Positions 48,380-56,874 of a stretch of DNA of 64,000 bases are shown piece by piece. The position numbers and the translations under genes were made by a program. The notes under the pieces are model-generated. The model did not search any database. It was given only the letters and a program-made list of their open reading frames with translations, and was not told where the DNA came from. The stretch is taken from the NCBI RefSeq assembly GCF_014836955.1, contig NZ_JACSPV010000006.1, positions 99,311 through 163,310 on the forward strand, given 5' to 3'. This DNA comes from Bacillus norwichensis (GTDB lineage Bacteria; Bacillota; Bacilli; Bacillales; Bacillaceae_C). The first letter of the stretch is position 1; each line of letters starts with the position of its first letter.

Positions 48380-49537
48380 TTAGTCATTTTTATGCAGGTT
48401 GTGCCAGGATTGGATCAAACTAACTGTATATCTAACAGTATTCACTAGATTCTTAATGCTGATGTGCTCTTGATGAGTATGGATATTTCTAAATCCGTTT
48501 CCCAAAGTGATGCAGGTTAAATTATTTTCATTTAAATTATTTGTATCTGCCCCACCTAGCGTTTTTGTCAGCCAGGGTTGAACTTGAATTTGCTCTGCGG
48601 CATCAAACGCATTTTTCGCTAATAGACTGTCTTTGTCCACCTGAAAGCCGGAATATTTCTTTTCAATCTCATTCCTCACTCTGCCGCCATATTTTTCAGC
48701 AGCACTTAAAGCGTTACTGAAAATAAGCTCTAGTTGTTCATTCAATTCTTTTTTATTAAAACAGCGGACTTCCCCGGTCATCTTTACATTGCCCGGAATG
48801 ATAGAGGAGAGTTCTCCACCGTGAATCAGTCCCACATTGACCAAAGTTTCCTCATCAATTTTTCCGACCTTAACACTTTTGATAATATCTGCAGCGATCT
48901 CAAATGCGTAAATTCCTTCTTCGGGATTTAGTCCAATATGGGAAGACTTGCCGATAACCTCAATATGAAATTTACTGCTGTAAGGTCCTTGTAAAATAAT
49001 TTGGCCAACGTCTCCACTGCTATCAAAAACATAACCGAAATCACTTTTTACCTTCGAATAGTCTAAATGGCGGGAGCCTTGCAAAGCCTGCTGCTCGTTA
49101 ACTGTTAAAATTAATTCAATGGGACCGCAGGGTATATTGTTCTCTTGAACATATTGGATAGCTTCCAGATAAGCCGTCAATGCTGCCCGGTCATCAGCTC
49201 CTAATATAGTCGTGCCATCAGAATAAATTACTCCGTCTTTGATAACGGGTTTTAAATCTTCGGTGGGCAGGACCGTATCCATATGGGTGGAAAAAAATAA
49301 TGGCGGTATGCTGGAATCAGTGCCATTCCAAAATGCAATCAAATTTCCAACGTCCCCGTCGAAATTTATATGGGCTTCATCAAATTGAATAGAAAATCCC
49401 ATGTCAGTTAAAGTGCTTTCCAGTCTTTCTGAAATACTTTTCTCTTTTCCACTGGGGGCATTCACTTTGGCCCATTCAAGAAAGCTATTGACAACTTTTT
49501 CTTCATCTAATTGAATTTCTCTCGTAATCAGGCTCAC
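48380..49537 (-). CDS. M20-family metallohydrolase, PepT-like, copy 2
   Basis: 385 residues, full-length paralogue of the gene at 28245 (FSTHMDTVLPTE, TILGADDRAAL, FDSSGDVGQIIL, FRNIHTHQEHI). Again NEQ replaces the usual EE (VNEQQALQGSR). Immediately upstream of hutI-like copy 2, the same pairing as in the first locus but in reverse gene order. The shared partnership supports a role on the ring-opened product. ATG with AAAGGAG upstream. Confidence 0.85.
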   Translation of the reverse strand: MSLITREIQLDEEKVVNSFLEWAKVNAPSGKEKSISERLESTLTDMGFSIQFDEAHINFDGDVGNLIAFWNGTDSSIPPLFFSTHMDTVLPTEDLKPVIKDGVIYSDGTTILGADDRAALTAYLEAIQYVQENNIPCGPIELILTVNEQQALQGSRHLDYSKVKSDFGYVFDSSGDVGQIILQGPYSSKFHIEVIGKSSHIGLNPEEGIYAFEIAADIIKSVKVGKIDEETLVNVGLIHGGELSSIIPGNVKMTGEVRCFNKKELNEQLELIFSNALSAAEKYGGRVRNEIEKKYSGFQVDKDSLLAKNAFDAAEQIQVQPWLTKTLGGADTNNLNENNLTCITLGNGFRNIHTHQEHISIKNLVNTVRYTVSLIQSWHNLHKND

Positions 49538-49567
49538 TTTTTATAATCTCCTTTCTAGGTAAAGCAG

Positions 49568-50107
49568 TTAAATCTCAAGTGTTTGCCAGCCTAAAAGCTG
49601 TTCCGCTTTAGCGGTCATATTATTGGCAATCAAATGCCGTATACGGGTAGAAGAGATAATTTCCCCATCCTGACAGCAGATAAGATCCAAACTATTCACG
49701 TGAAAATTTTGTTTTAGTGTATCGGTACTCCCGTTCCGATTCGCTCCGAATTTGAAGTTTTTTCCAACCCATATACTCAATGGATTCATGTTGCGGATTT
49801 CGTCTAGGAATACCTTGGCTTCCCGGGAGGCATAAAAGGTATCAAAAGGTGCAACGATAGTATGGTCCACTCCTAATCGCCGAAGTCTCTCCAGTTTTTC
49901 TGGCAAGGAAGCAAGCTGCAGTTTTTTTTGAAAATATACTCTTGGCGGGGGATCGAATGTATAGACAACTAATGGCATCTGCATCCAATCAGCCTGAGTC
50001 TTTGCGTGACGGATCAATTCTTGATGGCCTTTATGGACTCCATCAAAAGCGCCTATGGCTAAAACAGAAGCAGGAAGTTTTAAATCATCGCAAGAATAAA
50101 TCTGCAT
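49568..50107 (-). CDS. Monofunctional FAD synthetase (RibF N-terminal domain only)
   Basis: 179 residues matching the FMN adenylyltransferase half of RibF: AIGAFDGVHKGHQELI, TFDPPPRVYF, GKNFKFG and ISSTRIRHL. The C-terminal riboflavin kinase domain is absent (bifunctional RibF is about 310 residues). Lying directly downstream of the HpaB-type monooxygenase and flavin reductase, it probably raises the FAD supply for them. ATG behind AGAGGTGACC-type sequence. Confidence 0.87.
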   Translation of the reverse strand: MQIYSCDDLKLPASVLAIGAFDGVHKGHQELIRHAKTQADWMQMPLVVYTFDPPPRVYFQKKLQLASLPEKLERLRRLGVDHTIVAPFDTFYASREAKVFLDEIRNMNPLSIWVGKNFKFGANRNGSTDTLKQNFHVNSLDLICCQDGEIISSTRIRHLIANNMTAKAEQLLGWQTLEI

Positions 50108-50156
50108 AGGTGGTCACCTCTTTTTCTTAAAGGGGAACAGGCGTAAAGCCTGTTCC

Positions 50157-51617
50157 TTAAGCTTGCAGCTCCGCTTTTTCGGAAAAAATATTCGCCGCTT
50201 TTCGAACCATCTGGCGAGACGGCTCTAAGTCGAAGTTGTTGAAAGCAGCTTGCAATTGAGTAAAAGGAGGTCCCTGTGCAAATAACTCAAACGTCGTTTG
50301 ATGCCCACCACGTGATGAATTTAGCAAGTCACGGGCGAAGAATAACAACTTGGTACGATCTTCGGCATCCCAGCCGGCAAGTGAATAATATTTATCGATG
50401 TATCCCTTTACTTCAGGGTGCTGAATCGTTACGGAATCCGGAGTGACAGCCAATTGTCCTCCTACCAGCTCCCTTGTCAAATGCAACATGTCATTGAAAT
50501 TAGCGATCGCCTGGATTCGGCCTGTATAGAGCAGTGATTGGTTGGGCATCAACAATCCGCTGGTACTTTCTTCAGCTTCAGCAACCGCAGCTGTTAGATG
50601 GGCATTGATAGACTCCCTATAGCAAATCAAATTTGTTATTTTTTCTTGTACGGCTGGAATTTTAGTCAGTCCAGTTTGCTCTGCATTCAATACAGCTGTA
50701 CCCAGCAATAAATCTGCACGACGCAAAAGCCGGATGACGTAGTTAAAAGCGGAATATCTGTGTACCGTCTTTCTGATAAACTGGACGGATTTAAGGTTAT
50801 TATGGAAAAGAACGTTTTCCCAAGGGATTAGCACCTTGTCAAAAATTAAAAGAGTGTCGATTTCATCAAATTGTGTAGAAATAGGATAGTCAATGGGATT
50901 TTGATTTTTACCATGGGATGTACGGCAAATGTGCTTTAAACCAGGGGATCCCATGTCGCAAATGAATCCAGAAGCATAAGGCAGCATGCTTTCATCCGTC
51001 CAATTTGAGATAGTAGGTTTTACGAATGCCTGATGGGCATAAGCTGCTGCTGTTTCAAATTTGGCACCGCTTACAACGATTCCGCGGTCATTCTCCTCGA
51101 CCACGTGTAACAAATTTGTATCACTACCGGCTTTTCCTGTGAAAAGCTTGCTGCGATCACCTTTTGGATCCGTGTTGGCAGAAACATGGAACAGGTCCAA
51201 GCGAGAAATCCTGTCGATATGGTTTTTAATATTTTCGGTATAGGTTGGATCAATTTCATTCAGCGATTCCTGTGCATCATAAAGGGACCACATCTCTCCG
51301 ATCGTCTCATCCCCGACTCGATAGACGACTCCTCCCAAATCATCAAGAACCGTTTCTACATATTTACGGATTGCTTTTAAGTCATCTTTTGTTTCGGGCA
51401 TTTTGTATGCTCGGCAGATTGTTCCGTTAGGAGTATCTACAGTGCAAATATTTTTGTACTTCGCTTCATGATTCATATCATACATTCTGGCTTTAGCTTC
51501 GATGATGGGCCTCAGTGAAGGATGTTCCGCAATGTTTTTTACTTTTTCTCCATCGATATACACTTCACGGCCATCATTTAACGATTCCATATATTCCTGA
51601 CCTGTCATTAATGCCAT
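50157..51617 (-). CDS. hpaB: HpaB-type FADH2-dependent monooxygenase, large component
   Basis: 486 residues of the 4-hydroxyphenylacetate 3-hydroxylase family (acyl-CoA dehydrogenase fold), which uses FADH2 from a partner reductase and O2 to hydroxylate an aromatic ring. Family landmarks: TGQEYMESLNDGREVYIDG at the start, HVSANTDPKGDRSK, DRGIVVSGAKFETAAAYAHQ, FDKVLIPWENVLFH and DLLNSSRGGHQTTFELFAQG-type C-terminus (given in parts). None of the homoprotocatechuate ring-cleavage genes is nearby, so 4-hydroxyphenylacetate is not an obvious substrate. The hutI-like neighbour suggests an imidazole-type ring instead; that is inference. Confidence 0.85.
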   Translation of the reverse strand: MALMTGQEYMESLNDGREVYIDGEKVKNIAEHPSLRPIIEAKARMYDMNHEAKYKNICTVDTPNGTICRAYKMPETKDDLKAIRKYVETVLDDLGGVVYRVGDETIGEMWSLYDAQESLNEIDPTYTENIKNHIDRISRLDLFHVSANTDPKGDRSKLFTGKAGSDTNLLHVVEENDRGIVVSGAKFETAAAYAHQAFVKPTISNWTDESMLPYASGFICDMGSPGLKHICRTSHGKNQNPIDYPISTQFDEIDTLLIFDKVLIPWENVLFHNNLKSVQFIRKTVHRYSAFNYVIRLLRRADLLLGTAVLNAEQTGLTKIPAVQEKITNLICYRESINAHLTAAVAEAEESTSGLLMPNQSLLYTGRIQAIANFNDMLHLTRELVGGQLAVTPDSVTIQHPEVKGYIDKYYSLAGWDAEDRTKLLFFARDLLNSSRGGHQTTFELFAQGPPFTQLQAAFNNFDLEPSRQMVRKAANIFSEKAELQA

Positions 51618-51640
51618 CGTTTATTCCCCCTAAAAAGACG

Positions 51641-52132
51641 TTATAGTGGTAGAAAGTTCCCAAACTTGCCTCGATAATAGACGAGTGGATCTTTCTTTGA
51701 GACTTTAATACTTTTCACTTTTCCAAGGAACACGGAATGTGTCCCACCTGTGATTTCCTCGGCCACTTCACATTCAAAGACAACAAGTGATTCATTTAAT
51801 ATGAGCAATCCATTTTCTGTACGGGATGCGTCTACCCCTTGGAATTTATCAGATTGTGGAGTTGCAAATCTCTTTGCGGTTTCCACTTGGTTTTTCTCTA
51901 AAATATTGACTGTGAAAAAACGTGATTTTGAAATAGCGTTACAAGTGCCAGCATTTTGATTCACACAAACCAAGAGCATGGGTGGATCCAATGACACTGA
52001 ACTGACTGCGCTGGCAGTAATTCCATAATCCTGTCCATCTAGTTTGGATGTAATGACAGAAACACCGCTAGTAAAATGACCAATAGCATTTCTAAAAGAT
52101 TCCGAAGTTACCTTCTCTTGAACTTCATTCAA
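51641..52132 (-). CDS. hpaC: Flavin reductase component (HpaC-like)
   Basis: About 163 residues; reduces FAD or FMN with NAD(P)H for the monooxygenase. Flavin-reductase domain: HFTSGVSVITSKLDGQDYGITASAVSSVSLDPPM (family motif), FTVNILEKNQ, and GGTHSVFLGKV. TTG start at 52132, six bases after GGGGGG; an in-frame ATG at 52150 has no ribosome binding site. First gene of the operon, about 60 bases downstream of a -24/-12 promoter. Confidence 0.88.
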   Translation of the reverse strand: MNEVQEKVTSESFRNAIGHFTSGVSVITSKLDGQDYGITASAVSSVSLDPPMLLVCVNQNAGTCNAISKSRFFTVNILEKNQVETAKRFATPQSDKFQGVDASRTENGLLILNESLVVFECEVAEEITGGTHSVFLGKVKSIKVSKKDPLVYYRGKFGNFLPL

Positions 52133-52203
52133 CTTATTCCCCCCGTTCATACTTTAAGTTTTAACAAAAGGAGTAGTATTGTTCCTTTTGTCGTTATTTA
52201 AAA

Positions 52204-52220
52204 TGCAAGTAATGTGCCAA
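52204..52220 (-). promoter_or_regulatory. Sigma-54 promoter of the hpaC-hpaB operon
   Basis: On the minus strand TTGGCACATTACTTGCA, GG and GC ten bases apart, matching the consensus as well as the one at 23503. Confidence 0.92.
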
Positions 52221-52275
52221 TCTTATAAAGCTATTGTTTTAAAGAGATTTTTCTTATTTAAATAAAATCACAAGT

Positions 52276-52319
52276 GTTTTTGCATGCAAAACGACAAGAT
52301 ATATGCGCAAAAATTTGCG
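52276..52319. promoter_or_regulatory. Enhancer sites for the hpaC promoter
   Basis: GTTTTTGCATGCAAAAC (52276-52292) contains the same TTTTGCATGCAAAA palindrome as the first locus. CGCAAA-AA-TTTGCG (52306-52319) is a second dyad. They lie 55-115 bases upstream of the -24/-12 element, next to the symporter stop codon. Confidence 0.7.
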
Positions 52320-52320
52320 T

Positions 52321-53799
52321 TTAAGAGATTTTTTCTTTTGCACTATCACTAGTAATGGTTGTTGAGCGGGTGCTTTTAAGGAAGCCGGCTACTTTTTCAT
52401 ATTCAGGCTTTGTGAAATAACTGACAATGATATAAGAAAGCAAACTTAAAGATAATCCGTACAAAATCCTTTCAGCAGATTCAGGCCAAAAGGTTGGAAG
52501 TTTTACCCCCATGTCTACCATGAAATTGTATAAGACAAATGAGCTGCCCATGACCAAGCTCGCAATAGCACCAGCTGCTGTCCCTCTTTTCCAAATAAAA
52601 GCCAAAATAAGTGGAACTAATACACCAGATGCCAAAATATCACTGGACATCCAAAGCACCCATAGTGCATCAGGAATTCTTAACGAGATAAATGCTCCAA
52701 TCAGACTGATTGCCATAGTTGAAGCAATACCTACACGCACCACTGTTTTGTTGGACGCATTCGGACTGACATATCGGTTAAAAAAGTCGGTGACGTAAAG
52801 AGAGCCGGTATTAATAGCTGTACTCATCGTTGACATGATGGCTGCAGCTACTCCTAAGAAGACGATACTTCCCAAAACGGGGTTCAAATACTGAGTCGTA
52901 ATAGCCGCCACAATTCCACCTTCAGGTAACTCGTTAAAAATCGCACCACTAGCAACTCCGATGATTGCAACAAGGAAATACAAGGGAATAAAGAAAGCAA
53001 TTCCACCTAAAGGCATTTTACGAGCTTCACTTTCATCCTTTGTGGCAGCCAAACGTTGCCAAGCATCCGCGCTGATGATCCAAGCAAGTCCGAATGATAA
53101 CAAGTAGAAGAAGTTGTTGCGAAAGTTGGCAAAGAAATTAAAGTAATCATCCTGTCCTTTTACTGCAGCTGCGGATTGAATATTCTCCCAGCCACCGGAA
53201 TGTTTTACTGCTACTACCGCGGTGATAACGAGGCCGATAGCTAGTAAACCGAATTGGATGATGTCCGTTAGAACAACTGCCCTGAAACCACCGATGGAAG
53301 AATAAACAGCTACAATTGATACACCTAAGATAATTGCCGTTAAATAAGTGGTTCCGAACATGGATGAAAAGAACTTCCCAAGTGCGACCATCTGGGAAGA
53401 AGCGAAAGTAATCATGTACCAAATTACGATAACGCTTACAATTAGTCCCGCCGTTCGATTGTATCGATTCTCAATTATTTCTGTTTGTGAAAGTGATCCC
53501 ACATTTCTAATCGCTTTAGCTAGGAAATATAAAACGATGGAAGCGGCGATTGATGGTGAACCAATAATCCACCAGGCACTGATTCCTTGTTCAAAAGATT
53601 GATCCACTGAGACAAGAGCCGATGTGCCTCCAAACCAAGAGGCTACAAAAGTCATTGCTAGTGCCCAGTGTGGGAACTTTCTACCTGCAAGGAAAAAGTC
53701 CTCCTTTGTTTCATTTTTGTTCTTTCTTACACTTACAAAGAGCAGGACCCCAAAATAAACTAATAAACTGACTATCGCCCAAGTTTTATAAATGATCAT
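52321..53799 (-). CDS. Sodium:solute symporter (SSS family)
   Basis: 492 residues with about 13 membrane helices. SSS family sequence: FLAGRKFPHWALAMTFVASWFGG near the N-terminus, TEIIENRYNR, YSSIGGFRAVVLTDIIQF and ISADAWQRLAATKDE. Imports an organic solute with Na+. It has its own sigma-54 promoter and precedes the monooxygenase operon, so it most likely takes up that pathway's substrate. ATG behind GGGGGAG. Confidence 0.9.
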   Translation of the reverse strand: MIIYKTWAIVSLLVYFGVLLFVSVRKNKNETKEDFFLAGRKFPHWALAMTFVASWFGGTSALVSVDQSFEQGISAWWIIGSPSIAASIVLYFLAKAIRNVGSLSQTEIIENRYNRTAGLIVSVIVIWYMITFASSQMVALGKFFSSMFGTTYLTAIILGVSIVAVYSSIGGFRAVVLTDIIQFGLLAIGLVITAVVAVKHSGGWENIQSAAAVKGQDDYFNFFANFRNNFFYLLSFGLAWIISADAWQRLAATKDESEARKMPLGGIAFFIPLYFLVAIIGVASGAIFNELPEGGIVAAITTQYLNPVLGSIVFLGVAAAIMSTMSTAINTGSLYVTDFFNRYVSPNASNKTVVRVGIASTMAISLIGAFISLRIPDALWVLWMSSDILASGVLVPLILAFIWKRGTAAGAIASLVMGSSFVLYNFMVDMGVKLPTFWPESAERILYGLSLSLLSYIIVSYFTKPEYEKVAGFLKSTRSTTITSDSAKEKIS

Positions 53800-53925
53800 T
53801 TTACTCCCCCGTTTTTTTATTTCTCAATCACTTGAGGTGGCCTAAATCGACTAAAAGTTTTTGTGGTATAGCAGATATACTACACAGACATCCACTCCTT
53901 TTTTTCCTTGTATATTGAGTATAAT

Positions 53926-53942
53926 TGCAACAAACATGCCAA
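53926..53942 (-). promoter_or_regulatory. Sigma-54 promoter of the SSS symporter gene
   Basis: Minus strand TTGGCATGTTTGTTGCA; GG and GC are ten bases apart and only the base after GGCA departs from consensus. About 115 bases of leader precede the ATG. Confidence 0.85.
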
Positions 53943-54030
53943 TCTTTCGAAAAAATAAAAATGTGATAAAATAGTGTCATTCCAACAATAAAAACGTTTA
54001 CATAATATATCAAGTCTGCAAAAAACAGCT

Positions 54031-54053
54031 GCAAATTTGCGTTTTTGCGCAAA
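54031..54053. promoter_or_regulatory. Enhancer sites between the symporter and activator 2
   Basis: GCAAATTTGC (54031-54040) and TTTGCGCAAA (54044-54053) are adjacent palindromes about 90-125 bases upstream of the symporter promoter and just before the activator gene. They resemble, without exactly matching, the TTTGCATGCAAA sites. Confidence 0.6.
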
Positions 54054-54078
54054 TTTTGCTTAAAGAAATCTTGAGAGG

Positions 54079-55740
54079 ATGAGTGATTTGCGAATTTCAG
54101 ATCTTGGCTCTGTGTTTGCACAAATGAATGAGGGCGTATTGTTTCTCAATAAGGAAGGGGAAGTACTATATGAAGCGGGAGATTTTGTCGAAAGTCTATT
54201 ATCTGTAAAAGGACTAGTAGATGGTACGGCAAATAGCATCATCATAGAAGACAAGGCATATGAACTGAAAATCCAAAAATTAGTGGTGGAAAATTCACCA
54301 GTAACCATGATCCTCGTAAATCAGGATGTAAGAGGTACAAAGTTGGCAGCATTGGAGCAGATTGTTGATTCTATCAACCAAGGAATCATGGCTAGTGACT
54401 CAGAGGGCAGGATTTTTATTTATAATAAAGCTCAAGAAAAGCTTGAAAACTTAAAAAAGGCTGAGGTAATTGGAAAATATTTGTGGGAGGTGTATCGGAT
54501 TGATCCCAAAACATCGGAGCATCGTGGGGTTTTTAGAACAAGAGAGCCAATTATAGGTCAATATAGGGCGCATGCGTATATAGAAGGCCAGCCGCAATAT
54601 ACGACTTATAGCACTTATCCTTTAGTTAAAAACAACAACTCAATTGGGGCTTTTTCCATATGTATGAATGATACGAAGTTGAAAAACTTACTCTATGAAA
54701 CAGTGGAGTTGAAAAGAAAGCTTTTCCAGCCAGCAAAGGCAAAAAGTGAAACAGATAACGGTACTTCTTTTAGTTTCGAGGATATAAAAGGTGAGAGCAG
54801 TGAGTTAAACAAGCTAATCAAAGAAGCGCAAAATTTTGCTGTCTATAATACGGATGTTTTGATTGTCGGAGAGACTGGTACAGGGAAAGAGTTATTTGCT
54901 CAAAGCATCCATAATTTCAGTTCAAGAGCGAGCAGCCCATTTATAGCAGTGAATTGCGCAGCTATTCCCGAGACATTGTTGGAAAGTACGCTGTTTGGAA
55001 CAACAAAAGGAGCGTATACTGGAGCGATTGATCAAGCAGGACTCTTTGAATATGCCCAAAACGGTACGCTGTTCCTTGATGAAATTAACTCCATGCCCAT
55101 GTCTTTGCAAGCAAAGCTTATTAGAGTACTGGAGGAGCGAAAAGTCAGAAGAGTTGGCTCAAACAGAGTCACAGCAGTCAATTGTCAAATCATCACTGCT
55201 TCAAATGAAGATCCACAAATACTCATTAAAAATGAGAAACTGCGCTTGGATTTGTATTACAGAATCGCAAAGGCATGTTTACTTATCCCGCCACTTAGGA
55301 GCAGACCTGAAGACCTTACATTTTACCTTCGATATTTTATTAATAAATGTAATGAAAAATTTAACAAGCAACTTAAAGGAATGTCAAAGGAGTTGGAAGA
55401 GCTTTGTTTCCGATATTCTTGGCCTGGCAACGTCAGGGAATTGGAACATGTGATGGAAAATATCATGTTAAGAACAGAAACCTCCGATCAATATCTTGAT
55501 GTAAGACATGTTCCCGATTATTTAAAAGTAATGATGGAAAGTGAAGAAGAAAGAAGGCCGTCCATAGGGCAGCGGGAGGATTCATTAAGAAGCGTGCAAA
55601 AGCTGTCTTGGGATAATATAAAAGAAGAATTAGAAAAAACAGACTGGAATATTACACAAGCCGCAAGAAACTTTGGGCTGTCGCGTCAAAACCTGCAGTA
55701 TTATATAAAAAAATACAATGTAAAAAGAGAAAAGACATAG
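54079..55740 (+). CDS. Sigma-54-dependent enhancer-binding activator, copy 2
   Basis: 553 residues with the same architecture as the activator at 21419: N-terminal sensory part, PAS domain (about 90-205), AAA+ with Walker A GETGTGKE (264-271), GAYTGA (311-316, a tolerated variant of GAFTGA), Walker B GTLFLDEI, and a Fis-type helix-turn-helix (WNITQAARNFGLSRQNLQYY). Divergent from the sigma-54-driven symporter and monooxygenase genes, which it probably activates. ATG 54079 directly abuts AGAGG; TTG 54088, nine bases downstream of it, is an equally possible start. Confidence 0.93.
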   Translation: MSDLRISDLGSVFAQMNEGVLFLNKEGEVLYEAGDFVESLLSVKGLVDGTANSIIIEDKAYELKIQKLVVENSPVTMILVNQDVRGTKLAALEQIVDSINQGIMASDSEGRIFIYNKAQEKLENLKKAEVIGKYLWEVYRIDPKTSEHRGVFRTREPIIGQYRAHAYIEGQPQYTTYSTYPLVKNNNSIGAFSICMNDTKLKNLLYETVELKRKLFQPAKAKSETDNGTSFSFEDIKGESSELNKLIKEAQNFAVYNTDVLIVGETGTGKELFAQSIHNFSSRASSPFIAVNCAAIPETLLESTLFGTTKGAYTGAIDQAGLFEYAQNGTLFLDEINSMPMSLQAKLIRVLEERKVRRVGSNRVTAVNCQIITASNEDPQILIKNEKLRLDLYYRIAKACLLIPPLRSRPEDLTFYLRYFINKCNEKFNKQLKGMSKELEELCFRYSWPGNVRELEHVMENIMLRTETSDQYLDVRHVPDYLKVMMESEEERRPSIGQREDSLRSVQKLSWDNIKEELEKTDWNITQAARNFGLSRQNLQYYIKKYNVKREKT

Positions 55741-55756
55741 TTGGCTAAATAAACGG

Positions 55757-55791
55757 GCCGGAGCCTATCAAACTAGGGGATAGGCTCCGGC
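55757..55791 (+). terminator. Terminator-like hairpin after activator 2
   Basis: GCCGGAGCCTATC and GATAGGCTCCGGC form a perfect 13-bp stem with a nine-base loop, followed by TGATTTGAATTTG rather than a pure T-run. Confidence 0.75.
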
Positions 55792-55953
55792 TGATTTGAA
55801 TTTGTTTAGTGTAGAATGTTTTTCAGGATGTAGGGTAATTTTAAAAGAAGACTTCATCTTTATTCACAATTGTAGAACCTTTTTGCCTTTTCCAAGAATC
55901 ACTTTAGAAAAAGTGCAGTAAATAACTGAATGAACACTATAAAGAGTTATGAC

Positions 55954-56003
55954 GGCTATCACGAAAGTAAGGATGTTGAATTTCGTGATAGCCTATTTTT
56001 TTC
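55954..56003 (+). terminator. Second rho-independent terminator
   Basis: GGCTATCACGAAA and TTTCGTGATAGCC form a perfect 13-bp stem followed by TATTTTTTTC. The 350-base gap between activator 2 and the GntR gene holds these two hairpins and the GntR promoter; no gene seen. Confidence 0.88.
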
Positions 56004-56080
56004 TTCATAGTCAGAGCAAGTACCATATTTAATTTTTTACATAGGGAAAATTAAAAATATATTGTGTTTTCAGAATTTAT

Positions 56081-56110
56081 TTGATAATCTAAATTGTATA
56101 CAGTTATAAA
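56081..56110 (+). promoter_or_regulatory. GntR-operon promoter with embedded FCD-type operator
   Basis: TTGATA (56081-56086) and TATAAA (56105-56110) are 18 bases apart. Between them is the palindrome TGTATACA (56095-56102), the typical core of FadR/VanR-type (FCD) GntR operators. A bound repressor would cover the promoter spacer. This indicates autoregulation of the GntR-led operon. Confidence 0.65.
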
Positions 56111-56162
56111 TACTTATAAAAATACATTAAGGTGCACCTTTTATGATGGAGGTAGGATTATT

Positions 56163-56849
56163 GTGAAAAATGGGTTGGAAAATAAAATATATAAAATGTT
56201 AAAGGCTGCAATTATCAATAGAGAATTACCACCAGGAACGAAACTATCAGAACAGGAGTTGGCTGATACCTTAAACGTCAGCAGAACACCAATCCGATCA
56301 GCACTTCGAAGGCTATCATACGAAATGTATGTAAAAATCATTCCGAGAAGGGGAGCCTTTGTTAATCAGCCGACACTCAAAGAAGTTGAAGATGTGTTCG
56401 AAATGCGAATACTACTAGAGGATTTCGCTGTTATGAAAGCTTGCCAAAGTCATGCAAAATTCAAATCTACTATACAAAGCTTAGAAGGAATGATTCAGAA
56501 GGAAAAAGAGGCCTATGCATCAAAAAATATAGGCGGAGTTCTAGAAAATGTATATGATTTTCATATTGAAATTGCTAAAATCTCACAAAATGATATATTG
56601 ATCAATCAACTTCGTGAATTAATATCTTTAACGAATATCTACTTGACTTTCTATAGTGAAATGGATCTCGACGAGCCTGCCTCACCTCAAGAGCATGCAG
56701 ATATTTTGGAAGCGATTAAAGTGAACGATGAGGAGCTCGCCCGAAATAGAATGAAGCATCACATTAATAAAGTAATAGACAGATTGAATTTTGGAATGCT
56801 GGCACGTAATGATACAAAGCTAGAAACAGTACTTTCGAAATATATCTAA
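56163..56849 (+). CDS. GntR-family regulator with FCD domain
   Basis: 228 residues from GTG 56163 (GGAGGT upstream). Winged helix at the N-terminus (PPGTKLSEQELADTLNVSRTPIRSALRRL) and an all-helical FCD effector domain (about 80-215) with metal or ligand residues such as the His in FHIEIAK and HADILEA. Such regulators usually respond to an organic acid or amino-acid derivative processed by the adjacent genes. First gene of an operon with the GGT-like, NSS and cyclase genes; the frame upstream of 56163 is open but has no site. Confidence 0.9.
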   Translation: MKNGLENKIYKMLKAAIINRELPPGTKLSEQELADTLNVSRTPIRSALRRLSYEMYVKIIPRRGAFVNQPTLKEVEDVFEMRILLEDFAVMKACQSHAKFKSTIQSLEGMIQKEKEAYASKNIGGVLENVYDFHIEIAKISQNDILINQLRELISLTNIYLTFYSEMDLDEPASPQEHADILEAIKVNDEELARNRMKHHINKVIDRLNFGMLARNDTKLETVLSKYI

Positions 56850-56874
56850 ATGTTTATAAGACAGGAGGAACCCT

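Noticed and set aside
50157..52132. hpaBC as part of a 4-hydroxyphenylacetate degradation pathway
   Set aside because: None of the ring-cleavage genes (hpaD, hpaE, hpaF, hpaG, hpaH) is nearby; neighbours are hutI-like and M20 genes instead.
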